Both the position numbers and the translations under genes were made by a program. The notes beneath the pieces were generated by a model, which did not search any database, was not told the origin of the DNA, and saw only the letters and a program-made list of their open reading frames with translations. A stretch of 64,000 nt of DNA from Candidatus Eiseniibacteriota bacterium (lineage in GTDB: Bacteria > Eisenbacteria > RBG-16-71-46): NCBI GenBank assembly GCA_016710095.1, contig JADJLL010000006.1:128051-192050 (forward strand), written 5' to 3'. Shown piece after piece: positions 25,548-37,136 of this stretch. Numbering within the stretch: position 1 is the first letter of the stretch; each line of letters begins with the position of its first letter.

Positions 25548-28238
25548 TTCGCGTCCTCCAGCATCCGCGGCCAGTCCGCGAGCAGCGTGGCGGCCGAGCG
25601 TCCTTCTTCCTCGCGCGTGATCGAGAGCACGAAGCGATCGAGGCCCGGACTCACGACCACGTCGGCGACGGCGTTCGCGAGCCGGAAGAGCGGGCGCGGC
25701 GGACCGAACTGCGGGACTTCGCCCGGCGTCACGTCCACGACCATCAGCGTGTGCGCGTCGGCGCCACAATAGAGCAGCTGCCGGCCGTCGCGACGCCAGA
25801 CGGGAATGCCGATCCGGCTGCCCGCGGCCGGATCGCACCACGCACCGCGGCTGACGACCGTGCCGCCACTGCCGTTGCCGAACGCCCGCACGCGGCACTC
25901 GTAGGCCCCGGACTCGTCGGAGACGTACGCGAGCCAATGGCCGTCGGGCGAGATCGCTCCCACGGGTTCGTTGAAGCGGGTGCCCGCCACGGTGCGAACC
26001 GTGGCCGAGTCCCCTCGCATGTCCACGAACAACAGGTCCTGCCGCGTCTCGGTGCCCTGGGAGCGCACGAGCACACCGTTGCCGTCGGGCGCCCAGCCCA
26101 GCACGGACGTGAACCGGGTCGGCGACTGCAACACGAACTTCGGCTCGCCCGGGGCCAGGCCGTCCATCACCCAGACGTCCTGCTTGCTTCCGTTCACTTC
26201 GCGAGCGAGCGCGATGCGACGGGCGTCGGGCGAGAACGCCGGAGTGAAGTTCTCGTTTTCGAACGTGAACGGCTGCAGCGAACCACGATCGATCTCTCCG
26301 ACCCAGATGTGAATGTGGGCCGCCTGTGGCGTGGCGTACTCGAAGGCGACACGGCGCCCGTCGGCGGTCATGGCGCCGCGCGCGAACGTCCCTTCGGGCG
26401 CCGCGATCTGGCCGATCTCGCGGCCGGCGCCGTCCACCACCGCCAGCCGCTGGGGAAGGTCGCCCGCCGCGCGCTGCAGCAGGAGTCCGTCGTTCGAAGC
26501 GGACACGACCGGCGAGCCGTTCGCCGAAGGCGAGACGGCACGCAACCCCGGCACCGTGAGCGCGGGACCGGAGAGCTTCAGCGAGCGCGGACTGAATCGC
26601 TGCGCCTTCACCGCGCCGTCACGCGCCGCGATCAACCAACCGGGCGCGGCGAACGTGACGCCGGTGGAAGCGTAGGTTTCGAACAGCTTCGTGAGCCTGG
26701 GATTCCCCAGCGCTCCGACGGCGACGATGTTCTCCCCTGCCCCGAGCACGGTCGCGACGAAGTGGCGCCCGTCGGGCAGGAACTGCGGAAAGCGATGGCC
26801 CGCATCACCCGCGGCGCTGTCCACCGTGGTCGCCACGACCGGCGTGCCGCCCTCGGGAGAGATGCGATAGAGCGGCCCGAGCGAGAGGGGCTGGAACAGG
26901 ATCGCGTCACGCCCCCAGGCGCCGCCGCGCGGCAGCGGCGCGTTGGCGATCACGCTCACCGCCCCCGTCGCGAGGCTGACGATCTTCAGCTTGTCGTCCG
27001 CGAAGAAACCGAGGCGCTTGCCGTCGGGAGACCAGAACGGATAGGCGGCATTCGCCGTCTGGTCGAGCGGCCGCACGCTCTCGGCCGAGCTCGCGCACCC
27101 AGAGGCGCGCCCCCGAGAGCGTGTCGCTCCCGACGAACACGATGCGCTTGCCGTCCGGAGAGAGCACGACGTCGGTCGGGTTGAGTCCGAAACTCACGGC
27201 CGTCGGCGCCATGAGCTTGAGCGACATCGAGCGATCGTTCGTCTCGCGGCCGGGCAGCAGCCGTGCGCCGAACACGCCGAGCGCGACGAGCACGATCGCG
27301 CCGACGGCGACGAGCCACGCCGGCGTGCGGCGCGGCGCGGCCGTCGCTGCAAAGGGCGCGCTCGCGCCCGTCTCGCCGCCCGCGATCGCCGCGAGCTCGA
27401 GCCGGGCATCGCCCATGTCGCGCTGGCGCAGCTTCGCGTCCTTCGTCAGGCAGCGCTTGAGCAGCGCGATGAGCCGCGGCGGCGTCGTCGCGGGCAGCGC
27501 GCTCCAGTCGGGCTCGCGCTCGAGGATGCGCGCGACCATGTCGCTCACCGTCTCGCCTTCGATCATGCGCTTGCCGCTCAGGCACTCGAACAGCACGCAG
27601 CCGAACGACCAGATGTCGGTGCGGCGATCCACGTGCTTGCCGCGCGCCTGCTCCGGGCTCATGTAGGCGGCGGTGCCGAGGATCACGCCCACGCCGGTCG
27701 CCGCGTACGTCATCGTCGGCGACGCGCTCAAATCGGTGGACGACGGCGAGCCGTCGCCGCTGCTCGCCTTCGCGAGCCCGAAGTCGAGCACCTTCACCAC
27801 GCCGTCGGCCTTGAGCATCACGTTGCCGGGCTTCAGGTCGCGATGGATCACGCCCGCTTCGTGCGCCGCCTCGACCGCGGTCGCGATCTGCGCGCACACG
27901 TCGAGCGTCTCGGCGAGCGGCAGGGGCCCTCGCGCGAGCCTCGCCTGCAGCGTCTCGCCCTCGATGAACTCGAGCACGAGGTAGCGCCGGCCTTCGACCA
28001 CTTCGAGCCCGAAGATGCTGCCGATGTTCGTGTGGTGCAGCGACGCGAGCAGCTTGGCTTCGCGCTCGAAGCGCGCGACGCGCTCGGCGTCGTTCTCGAA
28101 GCCCTCGGGCAGCGACTTGATCGCCACGTCGCGCCCGAGCCGCGTGTCGCGCGCGCGATACACCTCACCCATGCCACCCGCGCCCAGCGGCGCCACGACT
28201 TCGTACATTCCCAATTTGCTGCCCGGAGTGAGCGCCAC
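25544..28238 (-). CDS. Membrane Ser/Thr kinase with PD40 propeller, interrupted by a one-base frameshift (kinase 8)
   Basis: About 897 residues once one extra base near 27084-27087 is ignored. The upstream part (from GTG 28236-28238) carries an intact kinase (EGFENDAERVARFERE, IHRDLKPGNVMLKADG, DFGLAKASSGDG), the helix WLVAVGAIVLVALGVFG, and the first blade as far as LWVREL. The downstream part resumes in the next frame with AESVRPLDQTANAAYPFWSPDG, which aligns without a gap to the equivalent blade of kinase 6 (LWVRSLAQEGIRLLEGTEG). It then runs to ADWPRMLEDAK. The start overlaps the upstream stop by one base (TAGTG). Because both halves are well conserved, sequencing error is as likely as a real mutation. 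If real, the product is a kinase that lacks its sensor. Confidence 0.88.
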
Positions 28239-30991
28239 TATTTCTTCTCCGCCTGTTCGACGAGCGCGCGCCAGTTCACGATGAGCCGCGGCGCCACGCT
28301 CACCTCACCTTCGTTGCGAACGGCCGCCGCCAGCCGCCGACCGTCCGGCGAGACGTCCCAGTTCAACAACGGACTCTTCGGGACGGTCCAGAGCGCGGGA
28401 GCACCGAAGCCGATCCGCTCCCCCGGCGACACCGGTGCGGACCAGATGGCTCCCGTGGGAGCCGACCAGAGCAGCGACTTGCCGTCGCGACTCCACGCCG
28501 GCGAGTCGCCGCCCTGCGTGGAGACGAGTTGCCGCGCCCCGAGCGCAGGAAACGCGTCCACGTAAATCTCGTACTGACCGCTCTCGTTCGATGCGTAGGC
28601 GATCCAGCGTCCGTCGGGCGAGAGTTTCGCGCCCGCCTCCTCGGCCGTGGTCGCGACCAGCGGTTCGAGCGGAGCGCTTCCCCCGAGGCCGAGCAGGGCG
28701 AGGTCCCCTGCCGTCCCGGGAGATTCCGTCTCGAGCACCATGCTCCGTCCGTCCGGGGAGATGCAGTCGGGGTGGATCACGAGCCCCTTGCCCTTCACCA
28801 CGAATGCCGGTGCGCCCGGCGCGGCGACGCTCTTCGCGAACACCTCGTACACGCCGCTGCCGTTGTTCGAGTAGTAGACCGTTCGACCGTCCGGCGACCA
28901 GACCGCGTCGATCGTCAGCCCGGGCTGGCTCGTGAACCGGCTCGCGCTCCCGCGCGCGAGGTCCGCGATCCAGAGATCGGAGGATGTCGAGGATGCCGTT
29001 CCCACCTGACGGCGGGTGCCGACCGCGCGCGCTCCGTCGGGCGACAAGCTCACCGAGGTCCAACCGCCGGTCGGAAGCCCCGCGATGGACTCGACGCTGC
29101 CGTCACGCGACACCCACGCGAGCCGCTGGTCCATCGGGCGGTCGGGAATCGTGAGCAGCACGTCGTCCCCCACGAGCCACATCGAGTTCGCGCCGAGCAT
29201 GTTCGGAGACTGGTAGGCGTCCACCAGCGGGACCGCCCGGCCGCCGAACTTGCACGAGCGCGGATCCCAGCGCTGCGCCTGCACGAGGCCGTTGCGCCGG
29301 AAGAACAGCCAGCCCGACGGCGACCACACGGGCGAACCGTCGCAGCGCAGCACGAGCGTTCGCTTGGAGCTGCCGAGCTCGCCCAGATAGACGTCGTGCT
29401 GGTCCTGGATGCTCGGCGTGACGGTGAAGAAGTAGTGCTTGCCGTCCGGCAGGAAGCGCGGGAAACGGTGCCCGCCCTCGTGACGCGCGGTGTCCACGAC
29501 CGACTCGGCGACCGGTGTTCCGCCGTCGGCGGACACGCGGAAGATCGGCCCTTCGGCGCCGGGCGTGAACAGGATGACGCCGTCACGATTCCACGTGGCG
29601 CCACGGCCGGAACCACCCGCGCAGATGTCCTGCGCCGAACCTCCCGCGACTGCCACTCGCCGCAGCTTCCCCGCGGCGAAGAAGCCGACGTTGGCGCCGT
29701 CCGCGGACCAGAACGGCAGCTGCGCTTCGGTGGTGCCCGGCAGCTTGCGCGCCGGTCCGGCGCCCAGCGGCCGGTACCACAGGTCGGTCTCGCCGAGCGA
29801 GTCGGCTGCCGCGAACACGACGGCGCTCCCGTCGGGCGCGACCGCGATGTCGCCGGCGGCCAGATCGAGCTTGAGCCCCGCGGGCATCGACGCGGACAGC
29901 ACGTACGCTTGCTTCGCCGCGCCACGCGCGCCGAGGCTCGGCAGCAGCCGCGACAGCACGAACGGACCCGCCACCAGCGCGACCACGGCGACGAGCGCCA
30001 GCTGCCACGTCGGGTGACGGCGGTCGCGTGATGACGTGACCGCGGCGACCGCCGCGGCGTCCGCGACAGAGTGGGTGCCGGAGGCACCCGATATTCCAGA
30101 CCCACCGGTCACGCCACTGCCCAGCGCGCGCAGCTCGTGCATGAGATCGCGCGCGGTCTGCCAGCGGTCGTCCGGATCCTTCGCGAGGCAGCGCGCGACG
30201 ACGCGGTCGAGCGCGGGCGGCGACAACGGCGCGACGCGCGAGATCGGCGCGGGCTCGGCGGTCATGATCGCGGAGATGAGCGACGCCTGGCTGCGGCCGT
30301 CGAACGCGCGCTGGCCGGTCGCCATCTCGTGGAGCACGCAGCCGAGCGCCCAGATGTCGGCGCGCGAGTCGGCCTCGCGGCCCTCGAGCTGCTCGGGCGA
30401 CATGTACTGGAAGGTGCCGACGATCGCGCCCGCCGCGGTGAGCGGCGACGCCACGGTCGGATGCTGCGTGAGCGCGGCCATGGTGGCGCCGCTCGCGGAG
30501 ACCGGCCCGGTGGTCGCGGTCGCGCGCGCGAGCCCGAAGTCCATGAGCTTGGCGCCGCTCTTCGTGATCATCACGTTGCCGGGCTTCAGGTCGCGATGCA
30601 CGACTCCCGCGCGGTGCGCGCGATCGAGCGCGTCCGCGATCTGCGCGCCGATCCTCAGCACTTCCGCGGGCGGCAGCGCGCCCTTGAGCAGCCGCTGCGA
30701 GAGCGTCTCGCCCTCGACCAATTCCATGACGAGGTAGTCGGTCTCGCCCTCGCGCCCGACGTCGTGCAGCACGCAGATGTTCGGATGATTGAGCGCCGCG
30801 ACGGCCTTGGCCTCGCGCTCGAAGCGCGCGCGCACGTCCGCGTCGGCGGACAGGTGCGCGGGCAGCACCTTGATCGCGACGTCGCGGTCGAGCCGCGTGT
30901 CGTGCGCGCGATACACCTCACCCATGCCGCCCGCGCCGAGCGGCGCGACGACTTCGTAGGGACCGAGTTTGGTGCCGGGAGTCAATGCCAT
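28238..30991 (-). CDS. Membrane Ser/Thr kinase with PD40 propeller (kinase 9)
   Basis: 917 residues from ATG 30989-30991 (MALTPGTKLGPYEVVAPLGA). First-subfamily kinase: DTRLDRDVAIKVLPAHL, VHRDLKPGNVMITK, DFGLARATATTGPVSASGA, then SPEQLEGREADSRAD. A Gly/Ser linker and the helix LALVAVVALVAGPFVLSRLL (about 335-356) precede the PD40 blades (FWSADGANVGFF, WSPDGRTVYYSN, LSPDGRWIAYAS). It ends VNWRALVEQAEKK, followed by TAG that overlaps the GTG of kinase 8. It is 38 bases downstream of kinase 10, the only real gap in the array, and a 13-base direct repeat brackets that gap. Confidence 0.93.
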   Translation of the reverse strand: MALTPGTKLGPYEVVAPLGAGGMGEVYRAHDTRLDRDVAIKVLPAHLSADADVRARFEREAKAVAALNHPNICVLHDVGREGETDYLVMELVEGETLSQRLLKGALPPAEVLRIGAQIADALDRAHRAGVVHRDLKPGNVMITKSGAKLMDFGLARATATTGPVSASGATMAALTQHPTVASPLTAAGAIVGTFQYMSPEQLEGREADSRADIWALGCVLHEMATGQRAFDGRSQASLISAIMTAEPAPISRVAPLSPPALDRVVARCLAKDPDDRWQTARDLMHELRALGSGVTGGSGISGASGTHSVADAAAVAAVTSSRDRRHPTWQLALVAVVALVAGPFVLSRLLPSLGARGAAKQAYVLSASMPAGLKLDLAAGDIAVAPDGSAVVFAAADSLGETDLWYRPLGAGPARKLPGTTEAQLPFWSADGANVGFFAAGKLRRVAVAGGSAQDICAGGSGRGATWNRDGVILFTPGAEGPIFRVSADGGTPVAESVVDTARHEGGHRFPRFLPDGKHYFFTVTPSIQDQHDVYLGELGSSKRTLVLRCDGSPVWSPSGWLFFRRNGLVQAQRWDPRSCKFGGRAVPLVDAYQSPNMLGANSMWLVGDDVLLTIPDRPMDQRLAWVSRDGSVESIAGLPTGGWTSVSLSPDGARAVGTRRQVGTASSTSSDLWIADLARGSASRFTSQPGLTIDAVWSPDGRTVYYSNNGSGVYEVFAKSVAAPGAPAFVVKGKGLVIHPDCISPDGRSMVLETESPGTAGDLALLGLGGSAPLEPLVATTAEEAGAKLSPDGRWIAYASNESGQYEIYVDAFPALGARQLVSTQGGDSPAWSRDGKSLLWSAPTGAIWSAPVSPGERIGFGAPALWTVPKSPLLNWDVSPDGRRLAAAVRNEGEVSVAPRLIVNWRALVEQAEKK

Positions 30992-31029
30992 GCGGGTGCG
31001 TTCGACCTCAGGGGTTCGTGCGGGTGCGT

Positions 31030-33732
31030 TCAGCGCGTGCGGAGATGCGACGTCCAGTCGGTGACGATCGTGATCGGGGGATCGCCACCGCCCTCGGGCG
31101 GCACGGTCACGAGAAGGCGTGAGCCGTCCGGCGAAACGGCGTACCGGGGATAGCCACCACTGCCGTGGAACTGGAACAGCTGCCGGATCTGCCCGATCTG
31201 GAGCGCGCCCGGCGAAAGCGTCACCTCGGCCGACATCAGGTGGTTCGCGGGATCGAAGAAGAGCAGCTCGCGTCCGTTGCGATTCCAGCGCGGCTCCACT
31301 CCGCCCGACTGCGAGACCTGCCACTTCTGGCCGGTCGGAGGAAACGGCACCACGTACACCTCGCTGCGGCCCGACCCGACACCTTCGTAGGCGATGAAGC
31401 GTCCATCGGGCGAGAACTGCCCACTGCTCGGCCGCTCGCTCGTGTCCGTCACGGCGACCGACGCATGCGCGCCGCCGGTCTCCACCGCGAAGATCCCGGG
31501 GTGCGCGATCGTGCTGGGATACCACCGCAGGAGATGCTCACCGTCCGGGGACGAAGCCATGGGCCAGCTCCCCGCCGGCAGCGACACGGAGTCCACGATC
31601 GCGCCGCCCACGGTCCAGAAGACCGCCCTTGCCGTGGAGTTGTCCACGGTGAGGATCCGGTCACGCGACCAGTGAGCCACCGGATGATCGAGTTCGTCGC
31701 TGGTGACGCGGCGGCGGCGGCCGTTCGCGAGCTCGACGACCTGGACGCTCGACGATCCCTTCTCGTCGTTGAGGACCGTCATGACCGCCATGCTGCCGTC
31801 CGGGGAAATCTCCGGCGAACCGCCGTAGGTGTAGCTCGTGGGATCGCCGACGCGCGCGATCCGCTTGCCGTCGCGATCCAGCCACGCGAGCTGCGTGTAC
31901 GACCGGGTCTTGCCCGTCATGTACGCGAGCACGCCGTTGCCCGAGACCGCGAACACTCCGCGACCGAAGCGCTGGTCCCAGCGCAGGTCCTCCGCGATCG
32001 GCACGGCGGCTCCGGTCGTGGCGAGCTTGCGCACGTCGAACGGCTGCGCCATGAGGACGGCGTCGCGCACGAACAGGAGGTGCCCCGACGCGTAGGCCGG
32101 GTTCGATGCCGCGGCGATCACGCGCTGGTGCTTCGGGGATTTCAGCGAACCCACGCAGATGTGGGGATTGTTCTCGCCGCCCATGCTGCGGCCGCGTGCG
32201 AGGAAGAGAAAGTGCTCGCCGTCCGGAAGGAACACCGGGTAGCGATGCGTCGCTTCGGCGGCGGCGGTGTCGAGGAGCGTCGCCTCCGCCACGGCCCCGC
32301 CATCCGCGGAGATGCGGGAGAGCGCCCCCGCCCCCCGCGGCGCGAAGAGGATGTCACCGCCCTTTCCCCACGTGCCGCCGCGCCCGTCGTCCACGTCGGC
32401 GAGCGCGATCGCGGGGCCGCCCGCGAGATCCACGCGCATCAGCTTGCGGTCCGTGAAGAACCCCACCGAGCGGCCGTCGGGCGAAAAGAAGGGCGCGCTC
32501 GCGCCATCGGTCCCAGGCAGCGCGCGGGCCTCGCCCGAGGCGAGACGGCGCACCCACAACACGTCGGCGCCCTCGCCGGTGCGCGCGCAGAACACGAGCG
32601 TCGTGCCGTCCGGCGAAATCGCGACGGGCTGCGGACGGGCGAAGCTGGAGGAGAACTCGCTCTGCGGAGGCGGCAGGATCGCGGCTTCGATCGGCATCCA
32701 CTTCGTGCCCGGCCGCAAAAGCTGGAACGCGGCGAACGCGGACGCGGCCACGAGCAGCAGCGCGTACGCCCACAGCGTGCGCTCGCGGTTGCGATGGCGC
32801 GGCGCCACGGCGGGCGCCGCCATGCTGGACTGCGAGCCCGCGCCGGCGATCCACTCGAGCTGCAGCTTCACGTCGCGCGCGCTCTGCAGCCGCTGTTCGG
32901 CGTCCTTGGCGAGGCACTGGCGCACGAGCCGGTCGAGATGCGCCGCGATGCCGCCACTCGGCGCGTCGGCCAGCGACTCGAGCAGCGACTTGGGCTCTTC
33001 CTTCATGATCGCGGAGATGAGCGACGCCTGGCTCGCACCCGCGAACGCGCGCTTGCCGGTCGCCATCTCGTAGAGCACGCAGCCGAGCGCCCAGAGGTCG
33101 GCGCGCGCGTCCGACTCGAGTCCCTCGAGCTGCTCGGGCGACATGTACTGGAACGTACCGACGATCGTGCCCGCCGCGGTGAGCGGCGACGCGACGGTCG
33201 GATGCTGCGTGAGCGCGGCCATGGTGGCGCCGCTGGCGCTGACCGGCCCCGCCGATGCGGTCGCGCGCGCGAGCCCGAAGTCCATGAGCTTCGCGCCGCT
33301 CTTGGTGAGCATGACGTTGCCGGGCTTCAAGTCACGGTGGATCACGCCCGCGCGGTGCGCGCGGTCGAGCGCGTCCGCGATCTGCGCGCCGAGGCGCAGT
33401 ACTTCCGCCGGCGGCAGCGCGCCGCGCGTGAGGCGCTGCGAGAGCGTCTCGCCCTCGATGAGTTCCATGACGAGGTAGTCGGTGTCGCCCTCGCGACCGA
33501 CGTCGTGCAGCACGCAGATGTTCGGATGATTGAGCGCGGCGACGGCCTTCGCTTCGCGCTCGAAGCGCGCGCGCACTTCCGGGTTCGCCGACAGGTGTGA
33601 GGGCAGCACCTTGATCGCGACGTCGCGGTCGAGCCGCGTGTCGTGCGCGCGATACACCTCGCCCATGCCGCCTGCGCCCAGAGGCGCGACGACTTCGTAA
33701 GGACCGAGTTTGGTGCCGGGAGTCAGGCTCAT
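31030..33732 (-). CDS. Membrane Ser/Thr kinase with PD40 propeller (kinase 10, first gene of the array)
   Basis: 900 residues from ATG 33730-33732 (MSLTPGTKLGPYEVVAPLGA). First-subfamily kinase with DTRLDRDVAIKVLPSHL, IHRDLKPGNVMLTK, DFGLARATASAGPVSASGA and SPEQLEGLESDARAD. The helix LWAYALLLVAASAFAAFQLL (about 325-345) is followed by PD40 blades (FFSPDGRSVGFF, ISPDGSMAVMTV, FSPDGRFIAYEG). The C-terminus TDWTSHLRTR keeps the family W but lacks the terminal Lys-Lys. Being first in the series, its promoter should lie in 33733-34046, shared with the divergent kinase 11. In-frame upstream sequence is not kinase-like, so this start, matching all paralogues, is preferred. Confidence 0.93.
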   Translation of the reverse strand: MSLTPGTKLGPYEVVAPLGAGGMGEVYRAHDTRLDRDVAIKVLPSHLSANPEVRARFEREAKAVAALNHPNICVLHDVGREGDTDYLVMELIEGETLSQRLTRGALPPAEVLRLGAQIADALDRAHRAGVIHRDLKPGNVMLTKSGAKLMDFGLARATASAGPVSASGATMAALTQHPTVASPLTAAGTIVGTFQYMSPEQLEGLESDARADLWALGCVLYEMATGKRAFAGASQASLISAIMKEEPKSLLESLADAPSGGIAAHLDRLVRQCLAKDAEQRLQSARDVKLQLEWIAGAGSQSSMAAPAVAPRHRNRERTLWAYALLLVAASAFAAFQLLRPGTKWMPIEAAILPPPQSEFSSSFARPQPVAISPDGTTLVFCARTGEGADVLWVRRLASGEARALPGTDGASAPFFSPDGRSVGFFTDRKLMRVDLAGGPAIALADVDDGRGGTWGKGGDILFAPRGAGALSRISADGGAVAEATLLDTAAAEATHRYPVFLPDGEHFLFLARGRSMGGENNPHICVGSLKSPKHQRVIAAASNPAYASGHLLFVRDAVLMAQPFDVRKLATTGAAVPIAEDLRWDQRFGRGVFAVSGNGVLAYMTGKTRSYTQLAWLDRDGKRIARVGDPTSYTYGGSPEISPDGSMAVMTVLNDEKGSSSVQVVELANGRRRRVTSDELDHPVAHWSRDRILTVDNSTARAVFWTVGGAIVDSVSLPAGSWPMASSPDGEHLLRWYPSTIAHPGIFAVETGGAHASVAVTDTSERPSSGQFSPDGRFIAYEGVGSGRSEVYVVPFPPTGQKWQVSQSGGVEPRWNRNGRELLFFDPANHLMSAEVTLSPGALQIGQIRQLFQFHGSGGYPRYAVSPDGSRLLVTVPPEGGGDPPITIVTDWTSHLRTR

Positions 33733-34046
33733 GCGGCGCAGTCGGGGTGTGGGTCGTGAAGCCGAAGCCGGCGCATGGCTGCGCCCGCGGCGAAAGACGG
33801 TTCCATCCCGCTTACGGAAATAGCGAAGTCGGCCGGAAAAGTTGGTGGCGGGCTCGCACTTCGTCGTGCCGCCGGCGCCGAGGGGGCGCGACGACTCCAC
33901 GTGGACCCGGGCGAGCACCGGGCACAGACACCGGCGGAAGCTACCGGAGTCGCGGGGGTGCGGACACAGAAAACTGTGTCCCCCGGACGCCTTCGGCCCA
34001 AGCGGGGCTTGGTCTCCGCCGCACGCTCGCCTATTGTGCCGCCCGC
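33733..34046. promoter_or_regulatory. Divergent intergenic region between the kinase array and kinase 11
   Basis: 314 bases without a supported gene. On the plus side TTGGTC (34009-34014), a 17-base spacer and TATTGT (34032-34037) stand nine bases before the ATG of kinase 11, with no Shine-Dalgarno, suggesting a leaderless transcript. On the minus side no clear -35/-10 pair could be chosen for the array. A perfect palindrome occupies 33962-33981. Confidence 0.55.
33962..33981. repeat. Palindrome GGACACAG-AAAA-CTGTGTCC
   Basis: An 8-bp perfect stem with an AAAA loop in the divergent control region. A related GGACACGG motif occurs twice at 38842-38881. It could be an operator or a REP-like dispersed palindrome. 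Confidence 0.5.
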
Positions 34047-36335
<2,289 letters not shown>

Positions 36336-36341
36336 CCGCGC

Positions 36342-37136
36342 CTAGAACGCCGCACCGAGCCGCACGCTCGCGCCGTCCCGCTGCGGCAGCACGACGGCCC
36401 ACAGTCCGTCCGGCCAGCGGCGCTGCGCCCACTGGTCGGCGCGGTACGACACCCAGCCGCCGATCGCCGCGCCCGCCACGACGTCGCTCGGCCAGTGCAC
36501 CCGATCGCGCACGCGCGACCATGCGGTGAGCGTCGCGGCGGGATAGAGAACCGCCGGTACCCACGGCGTGCGCGTCTCGGCGTCGAGCGCCGCGGCGAGC
36601 GAGAACGCCATGGTCGTGTGGCCCGAGGGAAAGCTGTCGTGGCCCGAAAACGGCTCGAAGCGCCCGGGGTCGGACGACTCGTGCGGGCGGAAGCGGCCGG
36701 CGCTCACCTTGAGCGCGGTCGTGACCACGCCCGCGCTCGCGCATGCGAATGCGACGCGCTCGGTGGCCGCGGCGAAGCGCGGGTGACCGGTGAGACGAGC
36801 GACGCCGTCCGCGGCGAGCAGCGCGGGCGCGATCGCGAGGTGATTGCCGAACTGCTTGCCGGCCTTCGCGGCGTCGCGCGCACGCGCGCCGTCGGAAGCG
36901 GCGATGCGGCGCGACCAGTCGGCGTCGTTCGCGGCGGCGAGCGCCACCGCGGCGGCGCTGCCCGCGGCGAACCACGCGTCGCGGTGCGAGCAGCGCGTGC
37001 GGCCCTTGCGCCCGCGCACCCGCGCGTGCGCGGAGTCCGGTGACGCGGTCACCGCGCCCGAAGGCGCGGCCCACGACAGCGTCAGGCACAGCGCCGCGGC
37101 GAGCCGCGCGTGCGGCAGCGCCCGCGCGGCGGTCAC
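36342..37136 (-). CDS. PAP2-family membrane phosphatase
   Basis: 264 residues. All three phosphatase signature motifs are present: KVSAGRFRP (KxxxxxxRP), FPSGHTT (PSGH) and SRVRDRVHWPSDV (SRxxxxxHxxxD), so the enzyme should be active, probably on a lipid pyrophosphate or phosphatidate. The N-terminus looks like a signal peptide (LPHARLAAALCLTLSWAAPSGA) and hydrophobic segments are modest, which fits a periplasmic or loosely membrane-bound member. The GTG at 37134-37136 overlaps the stop of the FHA-GAF-phosphatase gene (GTGA), so the two are translated together. Confidence 0.88.
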   Translation of the reverse strand: MTAARALPHARLAAALCLTLSWAAPSGAVTASPDSAHARVRGRKGRTRCSHRDAWFAAGSAAAVALAAANDADWSRRIAASDGARARDAAKAGKQFGNHLAIAPALLAADGVARLTGHPRFAAATERVAFACASAGVVTTALKVSAGRFRPHESSDPGRFEPFSGHDSFPSGHTTMAFSLAAALDAETRTPWVPAVLYPAATLTAWSRVRDRVHWPSDVVAGAAIGGWVSYRADQWAQRRWPDGLWAVVLPQRDGASVRLGAAF

